A stretch of DNA of 64,000 nucleotides from Actinostola sp. cb2023 (Eukaryota > Cnidaria > Anthozoa > Actiniaria > Actinostolidae), in contig JAUJYZ010001210.1 of assembly GCA_033675265.1 (NCBI GenBank), positions 124,001 through 188,000 on the forward strand, given 5' to 3'. The first letter of the stretch is position 1. The number at the start of each line of letters is the position of its first letter. Shown in pieces: positions 1 through 10,331 of the stretch. A program made the translations under genes and the position numbers. Below the pieces are notes generated by a model, which worked only from the letters and a program-made list of their open reading frames with translations, was not told the DNA's origin and did not search any database.

Positions 1-781
1 ACTCGATTTTTACTCTCGAGTCAACTAATACTCCCCAGTTAAAGATAGCTAATGTTCTTGTAAAATGATATATATAATGTACAAAGTTCAAATGTTCTAT
101 GTTGAAGATTTTACTTCTATGGGTACGACGTGCTTGATTGATCGTCGTAAAAGCCGTGTATGAGAAGGTGTTAGTGCATAGGATCACCACAAGTTCTGCT
201 TTGCATCCCTCTCTTCTGCCCTTGAATACTTTCTTCAGCTTATCCCTAACTAATGTGGCACTGACTCCAGCTAACTTCGACAAATCACGAATTAGGCGCT
301 TCTTGTGAGTGAATTTTAATAAAGATGACTCCACTGAAATACCAAAATTTGTGGGAGATTTAGAACAGGCATCTATTATGACCATAAAAATTTCTTTCGG
401 TATGCCACGTCTTAACTCAATATACCAGGGGTTCTGGGCTCTAGGTGATCCTGTCATTCGCCTGTAAATGGATTTAAGCCACAACATGATCTCAGCAGCT
501 ATCGCTGGCCTCACATTCACAGGTTTATCTAGAATTTTCTCACTATCATCTAGGAGTCCAACTCGGTGGTTTCTATAAACTCCTTCGAGTGCTTGCATTG
601 CTTCATCGCGGAAAGCTGTAAAAGAGTCTACTGTAGACCGAAGGGGATAAAACTCCTGAACAGAGCTCTTCAACACCTCTGCAAGGCTCGGAACGTCTTC
701 TTCGTTGCCTTCAACACCAGGTTCAGTGACCACTTCTTCCAAAACGTCTTCCACTGTGAACTTAGCCTTCGCCGCCGCCAT
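1..781 (-). CDS. Type-2 transposon accessory gene, 5' part (runs off window)
   Basis: An uninterrupted minus-strand frame of 260 codons starts at ATG 779-781 and stays open to the window edge, so the 3' end is missing. The protein begins MAAAKAKFTVEDVLEEVV, continues through an acidic stretch, then has LWLKSIYRRM, IPKEIFMVII and a basic region around LSKLAGVSATLVRDKLKK. These blocks align in the same order with the minus-strand gene at 22406-23809: TVEDVLREV, LWLQLLHRRL, IPYDIFAVL, FSMLSGMSTREAKKLF. That gene is the second gene of an 8-kb DNA transposon, so this one probably belongs to a related element extending left. I do not recognise the family or its function. The last codons may already lie in an intron. 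Homology is from alignment by eye. Confidence 0.6.
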   Translation of the reverse strand, partial: MAAAKAKFTVEDVLEEVVTEPGVEGNEEDVPSLAEVLKSSVQEFYPLRSTVDSFTAFRDEAMQALEGVYRNHRVGLLDDSEKILDKPVNVRPAIAAEIMLWLKSIYRRMTGSPRAQNPWYIELRRGIPKEIFMVIIDACSKSPTNFGISVESSLLKFTHKKRLIRDLSKLAGVSATLVRDKLKKVFKGRREGCKAELVVILCTNTFSYTAFTTINQARRTHRSKIFNIEHLNFVHYIYHFTRTLAIFNWGVLVDSRVKIE

Positions 782-1045
782 TATACTGTTTTGGAAAACC
801 GCTGACCAATCGCAACATGATCGCGGTATCTAAATGTCCAATTTCTCGTGACAGCTGACCCGGCGTGAATCGATTACAGGCGCTATAAAGGAAAACAAGC
901 GTTAATGCACGGGAGAAACGTCAACTCGATTTTTGGTTCGCCTAGTTGGAACGGGAATGCTTATGCTATAAGATTATCGTTTGAAGGGAAGGTCTCGCCC
1001 AGTTGAGTCTAGCATCGTAGATATCTTCCGAAGTTTTGAGGCCAT

Positions 1046-1100
1046 TGGGCTCACCGAGAGCAGGCTTAAGGAACCTTGATCTTGGGCTCACCGAGAGCAG
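1046..1100. repeat. Two direct copies of an 18-bp motif upstream of the recombinase
   Basis: The 18-bp motif TGGGCTCACCGAGAGCAG occurs at 1046-1063 and again at 1083-1100, 37 bp apart. It lies just before the recombinase reading frame. It might be a recombination or regulatory site, but that is inference only. The rest of 782-1183 shows no other recognisable feature. Confidence 0.6.
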
Positions 1101-1183
1101 ATCAATTGTTTCAGTGATAAGTACTGAATTGTGATTGTTCTTTTGGTTTAACATTTTGAATATCTGTTTATTTTTGTGTACAG

Positions 1184-2191
1184 ATCCTATCATGCACGTC
1201 TTGCTGGGGAAGTCTCTCTATTTTTCGTAGACGAAGCCTGATACAAGACTGCTTCAAGTCAAGGGCAAATTCCACGGTGACTAGATATGTCCGTGAAGCA
1301 AGAAGATTCTTCGCTTTCCAGAAAAGCCAAGGTATCCTAGTCACGATGCCTGCAGAAGTGACGCACATGGCAGTCTACTTGTCGGCTCTTTTGCACAAAA
1401 ACTGTAAATCATCTTGTCAGATTGCTTACGCTGCTTTGAAATGGGTGCATGGATTCCTTCCTCTACACCACAATCCCCTGGATTCATCGCTCTGTGCAAA
1501 CCTAGTAGAAGCAGAGAAGAGATTTCCACATCCTTCCATAGCTAAGAAAGAGCCTGTAGATCTAGTTTTGATACAAGCTATAGTTAGCAAATATGCCCGC
1601 GAGAATAGCAATCTCAAGGATCTGCGTTTAGCTACCCTTTGCGTGTTTGCCTATGCGGGTCTTCTTAGGTCTCAAGAGGTTCTAGACATTAAGGCTAGTC
1701 ACATTACGTTAGCTGTTGATCATTTAGCGTTATTTATTCCTACCAGTAAGAACGACGTATATAGACAGGGCCAGCACGTTTTCATCGCTAAGAGCGACAG
1801 GGCAACTTGCCCTTATAATTTAATTATAAGATACCTTAATTTAGCGCGAATCAAGTTAGATAAGAGCCCGGATGATTACATTTTCAGGAATGTCGTTTTT
1901 CTCAAGTCCTCTAATTCATACTCGCTAGGTACGAGGCGACTGTCCTACTCCAGATTCAGAGAAGTCTTCAAAGAGTGTATTTCATCTTTAGGTTATGACC
2001 ATAAAATATATGGTTTGCATAGTTTTCGGTCGAGGGGAGCAACAACCCTAGCTCAGTTTCTTGGGAATAATCCTTCTAAGGAAAGGCTTTTAAAACTTCA
2101 GGGTCATTGGAAATCCGACCACGCCAAGAATATGTATATTAAAGAACCTATTCAAGATAGATTAAGTGCATCCAGGGGTTTAGGACTGTAG
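1184..2191 (+). CDS. Tyrosine recombinase (Crypton/DIRS/Ngaro-type class), 5' incomplete
   Basis: The frame is open from a good splice acceptor (TTTTTGTGTACAG ending at 1183) to the TAG at 2191, about 335 codons; an upstream exon probably supplies the start. The N-terminal part (SRANSTVTRYVREARRFFAF) fits a core-binding domain. The catalytic domain shows all expected residues: Arg in AGLLRSQEVL (near 1667), a beta-hairpin Lys in TSKNDVYRQG, HSFR in GLHSFRSRGATTL, His in LQGHWKSD, and the Tyr nucleophile in NMYIKEP. Such enzymes cut and religate DNA through a 3'-phosphotyrosine link. No reverse transcriptase or RNase H is visible nearby, which favours a Crypton-like stand-alone recombinase over DIRS, but this is not proof. 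No frameshift is seen, so the copy may be functional or young. Confidence 0.8.
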   Translation: MLSCTSCWGSLSIFRRRSLIQDCFKSRANSTVTRYVREARRFFAFQKSQGILVTMPAEVTHMAVYLSALLHKNCKSSCQIAYAALKWVHGFLPLHHNPLDSSLCANLVEAEKRFPHPSIAKKEPVDLVLIQAIVSKYARENSNLKDLRLATLCVFAYAGLLRSQEVLDIKASHITLAVDHLALFIPTSKNDVYRQGQHVFIAKSDRATCPYNLIIRYLNLARIKLDKSPDDYIFRNVVFLKSSNSYSLGTRRLSYSRFREVFKECISSLGYDHKIYGLHSFRSRGATTLAQFLGNNPSKERLLKLQGHWKSDHAKNMYIKEPIQDRLSASRGLGL

Positions 2192-2280
2192 GTTTTTTCT
2201 TCTCGTGAAGAACTATGTCAAAATTGTTGTTATTATATGTAATATTGTTACATTACACTGATTGAATTGAATTAAACCGC

Positions 2281-2336
2281 GGTTGCACTATGTGTGATAC
2301 AACATTCAGGTTGCACTATGTGTGATACAACATTCC
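2281..2336. repeat. 28-bp tandem duplication
   Basis: Two adjacent copies of a 28-bp unit beginning GGTTGCACTATGTGTGATAC differ only at the last base. They lie 90 bp after the recombinase stop. Confidence 0.85.
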
Positions 2337-2450
2337 TACATATTCTGTGTTGTTTATTCTTTAGTCTTAGATGGGAGTAAGAAAATAATTTTCTTTCGGA
2401 CGAGCTGGCGAGGGAGAATGAAACTAAATATTTTGACACTTCAATAAAGT

Positions 2451-2488
2451 TTATGTATGCATGTATGTATGTATGTATGTATGTATGA
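2451..2488. repeat. (ATGT)n microsatellite
   Basis: About nine near-perfect tetranucleotide units. The surrounding stretch 2337-2782 has no other feature I can support. Confidence 0.9.
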
Positions 2489-2782
2489 TATGATAATCAA
2501 TGAGGCACATGTACAGTATTATTAGGCATAAAGACCCAATAGACCTTTCCCGAATTCACTTGAACTTGAATGACCACGAAACAATAGATTCAAGGTGAGG
2601 CTGGAGAAGATAAATACAGTAAATGTATGGATTTGAAAACCCCAGCCTCGAGGGGTGGGTGCGCACCCCCTGCATTCCCCCTAAATCCGCCCCTGCATTG
2701 AACTAAATAATTATTTTTTGGTTGAAGAAAGAAGTTCTAATCAGTGATATTCATTGTTATTGTTCTTTTTTTGTTATTGTAG

Positions 2783-3005
2783 TCAATGGAGGCTGAAGGT
2801 GCTTTGAGATTGTACAAAAGATCAGTGGAAAAGCACAACCTGAGGTACATTCCGTTTGTTGGGGATGGAGACAGTAAGTCGTACATCAAAGTATGCCAAG
2901 CACAGGTATATGGTCCTGCTGTCTTTATCCCCAAGGAAGACTGCGTTGGCCATGTAACCAAAAGGATGGGAAGTGCTCTTCGAAGGCTTCACGCTGAATA
3001 TAAAG
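2783..3005 (+). pseudogene. Solitary Mutator-like transposase exon
   Basis: A 223-bp open exon sits between acceptor TTATTGTAG and donor AAAG/GTATGA. Its translation (SMEAEGALRLYKRS, VGDGDSKSYIKV, CVGHVTKRMG) matches exon 2 of the transposase gene at 8425-11365 in length, phase and motif order, including the Asp of GDGDSKSY expected to be the second DDE residue. The flanking transposase exons are not found nearby, so this is a fragment of an older copy. Gene A follows on the opposite strand, as gene B follows the fuller copy. Confidence 0.8.
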
Positions 3006-3042
3006 GTATGAAATAAATTATGGAAACAGTTCAAATAAACTG

Positions 3043-3119
3043 TAGTCTCCCTCGCAGCCGTATTTAGTGTTGTCAAACGTGTTGCGTGACGACACTAAAC
3101 ATGGCTGCGAGGGAGACTA
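3043..3119. repeat. 77-bp foldback MITE
   Basis: Arms of about 33 bp beginning TAGTCTCCCTCGCAGCC are near-perfect inverse complements around a short loop. It lies 38 bp beyond the splice donor of the solitary transposase exon. Confidence 0.85.
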
Positions 3120-3139
3120 AGTAAACTGTGGTCAGTTGT

Positions 3140-3897
3140 CACATTGAAATTCTTTCTTGTGAAAAATATTGTTTTTTTACAAAGAAGAACAAATTTCCCT
3201 CTATAGCCAATTGCACAAAAATTGCACTAATATAATAACATTGCCTTCCCCTCGATATGTTGCTAACTAAAGCGATCGTCAACAATAAATGAAGATCTTT
3301 ACATAATTACATCGAAGAATCGGATATAAAGTACGAGCAAAAAGGCTACGAATCCACTCTGAACACGAGTCACAAATGCCCAAATGAACGACGGGAACGT
3401 ACGATATATGACGTCAGGGCAAAAGTCACGTGAAAAAAATATTTCTCCACCCACTGAAAAACACAAATCGAGAATCGAGCTGGCATCTGAAACACAGGAA
3501 GCCCAACCAAAGATTAGTTTTGCTCCCAGTTCGCTCACTGGGGCTCGCTCACTGGTCGCAACTAGTATTGTACACAAATTGTGAGCATGATAGAATAATT
3601 GAATTTATTTTTCATCATATTTTGTGAATGTTTTAGTTACATGTACATTCTTTCTGTGAAAAATATCGATATCAAAACATTTGCACTAGTGATTTTATTT
3701 TATCGCATTATATTGAAAATATATTTTTATAAAACTGGAACAAGTGGGAGAGAAAGACCTAACAAACAAGGTATTTATTTCATTATAATAAGCATGAAAT
3801 ACATGCAAAATTTACAAAGTTTTTTGCACAATTGCACTCCCCAAAAAATTGATTTCAATGTACCCTTGGGTGCCAGGGTAATGTCAATGATACTATT
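3140..3897. other. Stretch with no supported gene
   Basis: Only short frames are present. At 3491-3560 is the motif ACACAGGAAGCCCAACCAAA, followed by GATTAGTTTTGCT and a GCTCGCTCACTGG repeat; related sequences lie near 13735 and 24590. No splice pattern or protein family is evident. Confidence 0.5.
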
Positions 3898-4175
3898 TAC
3901 AGCTATTTCAAAAAACGTTGAAAACTGAATACTGCATACTGAATAGTGCATTCCAAGACCAAAGGGCATTGTGGGCCTCATTATTTTGAAATAAAAAGTA
4001 AATATACAGCGATTTGTTCGCCATATGGAGCTAGTATATTGTTTCTGATGGAATACACAAAAAAATAAATTATTCTTATTTATATTACTTTAGACAATAT
4101 TACACGAGTCCCAAAATGCATTTCGGTCTTGGAATTACACTATATTCAGTATCAACGTTTTTTGAAATAGCTGTA
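3898..4175. repeat. Foldback element, arms of about 75 bp
   Basis: The left arm 3898-3979 (TACAGCTATTTCAAAAAACG onward) is repeated inverted at 4106-4175, with a few mismatches and a 126-bp centre. It lies downstream of gene A's 3' end. Confidence 0.8.
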
Positions 4176-4309
4176 TACATATAGTGTTTTGCATGGTACA
4201 TTCACTCAGAGTGTATAGAACAGTAACTGTCTTTTTCTCTAAAATATATACTTATTACATTTTAAAATATTTTGTTCTAATAAATAAAGGATTATCAATA
4301 AACATATTT

Positions 4310-5052
4310 CTAGTTGGTAGCTGGTAATTCAAGTGCAACACAGAATTCTTTCAAGCTGACAAGGAAGGCGTGCTGAGAAACGAAAAAAAGTATGTAAGGT
4401 CAAAGAAAAAAAATGAAAGCAGAATAGGCACTTTGAAATTATTACATCTCAAATATTGCTTGATTACCTCTTTGAACTCTGCTTTTATGTCATCTGGCAC
4501 TATAGCTCGGATGTAATCTAGCACAACCAAAGGAAATGCAAACTCTGCAGCTTGTGATCCTATGTCTTTTCTCTGAAACAATATTCAAGACAAGGAGGCA
4601 TCAGTGAAATCAGACTTTTGCTGTATCACCGTTTTGGATTTTCGAAACAATAAACTACTTCTTTCGAAGAAGAGTCTATCGTCTAGTGCACGCGACTACT
4701 TATCTGTCTCCTGGCGAATGAATGACCAAACAACGTATAAAACATAACATTTCTTACCATTAGAGCGTATGCCCACGAGCAGTAATGGTAATATCGGATC
4801 ATCCGTCCAGGTTTAACTCGTTTTTTGCGGTTCTCACAACTTTGTTCAACAGAAAAGGTAAAAAAGTCGCCATCAAACCTAGCACAAAAATATAACTTTA
4901 GTTCCACGTGGGCGATTTCAAACACAACAAATCAAAGTCTTATATACGTACCCTTCCTGCCTCATTGCTTCTAGTAATGCTTCTTTCGCTTCCTTCGCCT
5001 TCTCTTGATCTTGTCCCTGTTTGATGGTTTTCGTTTTTTTTGATTTCGGCAT
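4310..5052 (-). CDS. Gene A: small four-exon gene of unknown function
   Basis: Exons (minus strand) 5052-4952, 4878-4758, 4572-4468 and 4372-4310 join in frame to 129 aa, each with GT-AG borders and TAG at the end. The protein starts with a lysine-rich, coiled-coil-like segment (MPKSKKTKTIKQ, then KAKEAKEALLEAM). It continues with FDGDFF, a Tyr/Cys-rich segment ending CSWAYALM, an acidic helix (DYIRAIVPDDIKAEFKE) and LKEFCVALELPA. Gene B (13803-14964) has the same exon order, identical phases (2, 0, 0), an identical 105-bp third exon and matching motifs (WAYAL, YIRALVPGDVKGE, MEEFCQGMAVPP), so both are real genes. I do not recognise the family. Each lies convergent to Mutator-like transposase sequence, suggesting a second transposon gene; this is inference. 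Confidence 0.75.
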
Positions 5053-5296
5053 ATTGTTATAATTTACGATCGTAGCAGGCAGCCTCGCGAACACTTTGAA
5101 GTTTGAGCGCGAACGAGAGCAATATGAAATACGACCTGACTATTTCCTGCATCCTCAATGTAAACAATGTGGTGAAGGATGAACGTCATTGGATGAATGG
5201 TGTCCGTTGCAGGAAGTGGGCGTGACAATGTTTGCAAACCTTCAAAGGTCATCTTCTCCGTGTTGAGTTTTCGCAAAGTTACCAAGATATTTTTGA

Positions 5297-5318
5297 ATTA
5301 ATAAGGTACTTAGATTTG
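5297..5318. promoter_or_regulatory. Upstream block conserved between gene A and gene B
   Basis: TGAATTAATAAGGTACTTAG here, about 245 bp upstream of gene A, corresponds to TGAATTAATAGGGTATCTAG at 15256, about 290 bp upstream of gene B. Surrounding sequence has diverged. It could be promoter or element-terminal sequence. Confidence 0.4.
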
Positions 5319-5748
5319 ATGGATTTTGCTAAAACTTTGACACAAGTTAGCATAATAACTGAAGATAAAAACTGTGCCAGGGATTTTTGATTTTGAATTT
5401 TGCTCAAAAGTTATAACGTCTTGACTGAAGAAGAAACAACATTTATGATTGATTAAACTTCAACTAAGATAACTTTTGATCGACATTGAATATGACAAAA
5501 GCCTGACACAGTTTGACAGGTCAAAGTGTCGTGATTAATATGGTATAAAGATCAATAGAGTCGGATGTAACGCAAGGTCTATTAATTCGGTCAAACGGAG
5601 ACGGTCGTTTTCAAAACAATTTAAAAGAAAATATCACGTTATTATGGCGATCTTCATTCTATTAGCTTTAAAATGATGTAAAGTTGATGCGAATTGGTCA
5701 AATAATAAGGAAATTATAATTTTTTTCCGAGACATACCCGCCAAGGTG

Positions 5749-5942
5749 AACCGTATCCTTAATGATGCTGTTCTGGGGACTTCTGTGGTGAATTATGGCT
5801 ATAAAACACTCTAAAATGCAAAATTGGCCTGTTCAAGCAGCTAAAACCGTACTGGCCCCGAAGAGATCCCAAGAAGAAAGGCAAACCACGTGAAAACGCG
5901 AGCCCACGGGCATTCAGAACTGTCAAGATTTCCATGGAAACC
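5749..5942 (+). repeat. Dispersed repeat X, including the empty site of the 8-kb transposon
   Basis: The reverse complement of 5758-5793 reads TTCACCACAGAAG, T, CCCCAGAACAGC, ATCATTAAG. The two flanks of the 8,074-bp element (15814-15828 and 23903-23924) give the same sequence once the element and one CCA copy are removed, differing only by C for T. The right part (GCGAGCCC, CTGTCAAGATTTCCATGG) recurs inverted at 8011-8074. The remainder of 5319-6440 shows no gene. Confidence 0.75.
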
Positions 5943-6441
5943 CCTTATATGGAATTGAAATTTCCTATGGCGTGATTAGGTCCAGAAAATCGCTAAAAAA
6001 CTCAAAATAGCTCAGGAGCGAATGGATTAAAGCCCATATTTTAAGCATGAAGTTACCTGGTCAGCGGTTAGGCGCTGCAGGCTCATATGTTAGTGCAAAA
6101 TTACTTTACAGTGGATTAGAAGTCGATTAATTGTCCATACTGGAATTGTAATACATTGTATACTTGATAATTGAGCTTTAATACTATTACTGACTGAGTA
6201 AAAGTACATTTATAACGAAGTCATTACTCATTGGTGGGATCCCTGTGTTTACGAGGAATGCCTGGGTATTTTCGCCTTTTCTAGAGTGTTTTGAGTTTGT
6301 ACTGATCTTACTTGTAAAAATGGAAGTCAATTGATCGCAAGAGTTGTCAAAGGACTGGAGTTTGTGTGCTCTGTGCGAAGAGAACACCGTTGAAAAGCTT
6401 ATTTGCCCGATGAACAGTACTGGAAGTAGACAAAATTATGG

Positions 6442-7684
6442 TTGAGGATACAAGACACTTGCAGACAACAAAAGATACTTAATTGGCTCTCTAAGCATAA
6501 TGGGGACAATGGTGTGTCCTTTATGCAAGAAACCCATAGTACACAAGACACAATGAATCAGTGGGCAAAAAGAACAAAAGGGTCATTGATAATGTCTCAC
6601 GGGACATCTCGTAGCAGAGGCGTAGCAATCCTAATGGGTTGTAGTCTCAATTTCAAAATTAAAGAACAAGCCATAGATCCAAATGGTAGATATATCATTG
6701 TCTTGAGTGAAATTGAAGGGAATACTTTTTTGCTTGTTAATTCCTATCTGCCTAACTATGAAAACCAGCAAGTCTCAGTTTTAAAGGAAATAATTGTAAA
6801 AAATCGGTTTTATTGACATTCCGGTTGAATCATATATTATTTGGGGTGGTGATCTCAACTTCATTTTCGATAGCGACCTCGAAGCTTCAAGGGGGAATCC
6901 TGAGAAAAAAATTCAAATCGATTGAAACAATGGAAACCATTATGACAGAGTACGATCTTTGCGATATATCGAGAGTTCGAAATCCAAGCAGTAAACGGTT
7001 CACCTGGAGGGGTAAAGCCCAAGGTAGAAGTAGCACGACTCAAATGTTACTAAGGCGACTTGACTACTTTCTTGTTTCTAATGAACTACAACCTTTTGTT
7101 GAAAATTGTGATATTATACCTGCCCCTTCGACAGATCATTCGGCCATAACTTTAAAGCTCAGAGCATTTCAAGATAATAACAGAGGACCTGCCTTCTGGA
7201 AGTTGAACAACTCCCTTGTTGACAATGAAGAATTGGTAATAGGTTTCAAACACGAATTAAAAGAGTTAAAAGAGTCTATGAAAAAGGAAAACATAAACGA
7301 TCCACAATTAAGATGGGAACTAATCAAATATGAAGCACGAACATTTTCTTTAAACTTTTCAAAAAACCTATCAAAGTGTCGAAAGTCAGCAGATAAAGAA
7401 CTTGAGGATCACATCAAATTAATAGAAAACATAAGTGGATGGGAAAAAAAGGATGATCTAATTGTTAAACATGATGCATTAATGAAAACGCTTGAAGAAA
7501 AAAGTAACTATATTACAGAGGGAATAATCGTTCGATCAAGAACCATGTGGTATGAATTTGGAGAAAAAAGTAATAAATATTTTTTGACCCTGGAAAAACG
7601 GAACAAAGCAAAAACACACATTAGGAAACTAATTCATGAGAATTCAAAAGAAACAACTAGACCTAATGAAATCCTGGTAAACAT
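6442..7684 (+). pseudogene. LINE (L1/Tx1-like) endonuclease fragment
   Basis: An APE-type endonuclease is split over three frames. Frame 1 (6442-6812) has SFMQETHST, SRGVAILM and NSYLPNYE. Frame 2 has WGGDLNFIFDSD, after a shift near 6812. Frame 3 (to 7684) has RRLDYFLVSNEL and the catalytic STDHSAI, then the linker AFWKLNNSLVDNEEL and MWYEFGEKSNKYFLTLEK that precedes reverse transcriptase in this LINE group. The reverse transcriptase itself is absent because a different repeat (7686-7822) begins where it should start. Two frameshifts make this a dead copy. Family placement rests on motif order, not on a search. Confidence 0.8.
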
Positions 7685-7685
7685 T

Positions 7686-7822
7686 TGAAGGGTTGCCCAT
7701 GAAAACAGCGTATGTGACTATTTTGATGATTTTCAAAATGTTATGCAATTGCTTCAAAAATACACCTACTGGCTTCTAAATACCTATATAAACATGATTT
7801 GGTGATTTTAGATCGATTACAC
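7686..7822 (+). repeat. Dispersed repeat R1, copy 1
   Basis: GAAGGGTTGCCCATGAAAAC onward matches the reverse complement of 24377-24514 almost base for base over about 135 bp, ending GATCGATTACACT. It truncates the LINE fragment. No terminal repeats are evident. Confidence 0.85.
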
Positions 7823-8010
7823 TCAAATTTTGGGCACTACAGTATATTTAATTTCTGCTTGAATTCATCAGGATAGTTCGTGAAAATGTGCAAATTAGGA
7901 AACTTTTACGCGTCAGTGATCTGTACGTGTTGTTCACCAATGACAAACCTTCAGATGTGAATGATTTCAACCTTTCACTTTCAGAGATTTTAGAAGTTTT
8001 TAGCGAATGT

Positions 8011-8074
8011 TGTTGCCATGGAAATCTTGACAGCTCGCGGGCTCAAATTATCACGCGGTTAAGGATATGGTATA
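8011..8074 (-). repeat. Inverted partner of repeat X
   Basis: CCATGGAAATCTTGACAG, CGCGGGCTC and GGTTAAGGATATGGT are the inverse of blocks in 5749-5942, in matching order, with about 110 bp fewer between them. This pair faces inwards around the LINE fragment. It may represent terminal sequence of the Mutator-like elements or of an unrelated foldback. The rest of 7823-8424 shows nothing further. Confidence 0.5.
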
Positions 8075-9193
8075 CGTTCGAGCGGTCTCAGAATTCAAAT
8101 TTACTTTTCTTAGCTTATCAGAAAGAACATATTAGAAACTATGATTTGGTGAAAAAATAATTCGAATCCGAATTTATCTTTTTGAGTTATGGACGAAAAT
8201 GTGCTCCGTCGAATAATATCAACAAACACGAAATGTGTCAACTAATTAACACTTGCTGGGCGTCCTGTTGATCGCACGCGAAAGAACATCCGGTAATTTG
8301 AAATTCCGTATTTGTTGATGTATAGAGAGCGTGCGTTGTAGTGACTAGCGTTGTTGACAAAAAGTTCAGTTCGAGAAGAAAGTGTCTTATAATACATAAT
8401 AATAATACATCCGTGGATAAATTAATGTCTAAGAAAGTCGAAAAGTTCACTTGGTCTCGATCGAGAAGAAAACCTGGAAGAAAACGAGCTTCGACTCCAA
8501 TTTTGGAAGATGTAAAGTGTAAACTCGCCGCGAGCGACCAAGGCTCATATTATCAAGAAGAAGACTTGATTCTTGACCAAGAAACCACCAACAAAAACCA
8601 AGAAGAATGTGGTCCAAGTAGGCGAAAACTATGTATTGAATACTCGTCACCAGAAGAAAGCGAAAATGAGGAAGAAACAACCTCGAATGAAGATGGTACA
8701 TGGTCAGTTATCGATCTTTGCAGTCTCCAACTTAGCCTTGACAAGATAGCGTGCTGTAATAAATGTGGCGGGAAGATCGACATTGTAAAAGAACAAGAAT
8801 CAAGGTTTGGACTTGGAGAAACGTGGCTCTTAGAATGTCGAAAGCAAGGCTGCGTTGGAGGTAAAGAAGGTAAAGTGTGATTCGGGAGAAGCAGAGAACG
8901 AAGAAGGTCTGAAGAAAAAAGTCGTCGATTGTGGTGTGTCATTAGATGGTTCATGGAACACTAGAGGATGGTCTGCCCATGATGGAGTCATTGCGGCAGT
9001 ATCAATTGATACTGGAAAAGTATTGGATGTACAGTACCTAACCAACTTATGCCCTGGTTGCTGTGCCAAAGAGTATCAATTGAAAGAGGAAACGATTTCA
9101 AAAATAGAGTTCTTGAAATGGTACATAGAATATGAACCCAACTGTTATCTAAACCATAATGGAAGCTCTCAGGTATGTTTACCAAAAAAAAAA

Positions 9194-9338
9194 ATTATAT
9201 AATTATCGATGAAATATCTATATTTCTCTCCTTCGAAAAATTGATATCTTCAATGTTATCTTCACATGTGAAAATATCATATCGTAAAGGAAAAATTATT
9301 AAAAAATAAATAAAATGTTTCATCGATAATTATATAAT
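9194..9338. repeat. Foldback element in transposase intron 1
   Basis: ATTATATAATTATCGATGAA at 9194 is repeated inverted at 9318-9338, with a second inner palindrome near TATCTTCACATGTGAA. Confidence 0.7.
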
Positions 9339-9343
9339 AAACA

Positions 9344-9484
9344 GAATATTACATGGTCGCTTGGAGATACGAATTTTATCTTCTCGTGTTGAATATCTCT
9401 CACTCTTTCACTGCACTCACTCGTGAGAGATATTATCAACACTCAAAGATCAAATTCGTATCTCCGCTCGCCCATGTAATATCC
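9344..9484. repeat. Foldback MITE in transposase intron 1
   Basis: Arms of about 60 bp (ATATTACATGG, then GGAGATACGAATTT and ATATCTCTCAC) face each other around a short CACTCGTGAG centre. It lies directly beside the 9194-9338 element. Confidence 0.85.
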
Positions 9485-9983
9485 TCTATATATTTTTCAC
9501 AGGCTAAATAATATTAATAATAATTTATTAACTTAAATTAATTGTGTACTAGTTATCAATTATCAATTTCAATTTCTTCTGAGGGTTCATGGTTAGGTTC
9601 AGGGTTTTATATATGGTGGGTAATTGTTTGTAAATGTATCTATGTATTTGTCTCTTGATTCATTTTAAAATATCTTAATATCTTATTGTTAGTCGATGGA
9701 AGCTGAGGGAGCAAAACGACTTTTCAGCCGATCGTTAGAGAAGCATGCCATTCGGTATACTCCATATGTTGGTGATGGTGACAGCAAGTCATACGTTGAG
9801 GTTTGTAAGCTGCAACCATATGGACCATCCTTCTTCATTCCAAAAGAAGACTGCATTGCCCATGTTTCCAAAAGAATGGGGACAGCACTAAGAAATCTGT
9901 TGACTGCATATAAAGGTGAAGTATATTACTTTACTCTGTATTTGTATGTTTTTATGGCAATACCTATACTATGCAATACTATG

Positions 9984-10331
9984 GAAATCACTAGAGGGTA
10001 AATATTAGCGGCCAGGAATTTGAATCGGCAGAGAGACAATTTGTATCACGTGATCACAAAATATTTGTCTTATGATCGATCGCTGAGTCAATGTTTCTTC
10101 TTGAAGTGATAGAGGGAGATGTAAACAGGTAAAAAATGTGATGAAACAAGAAAGGGTCTTGTTGTAAGGTATATATTTTACCTGTTAACCTCTTCCTCAA
10201 TCATTTCAAGAAGACATGTCGACTCAACATTCGATCATAAGACAACTATTTTGTGATCACGGGATACAAATTGTCTGATCTACCTGGCGATTCAAATTCC
10301 TTGCAGCCAATTTACCACTCTAGTGATTTTC
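9984..10331. repeat. Long-arm foldback MITE in transposase intron 2
   Basis: Arms of about 130 bp begin GAAATCACTAGAG and share GGAATTTGAATCG, GACAATTTGTATC and GTGATCACAAAATA. The left arm spans roughly 9984-10115; the right arm ends at 10331. Confidence 0.8.
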
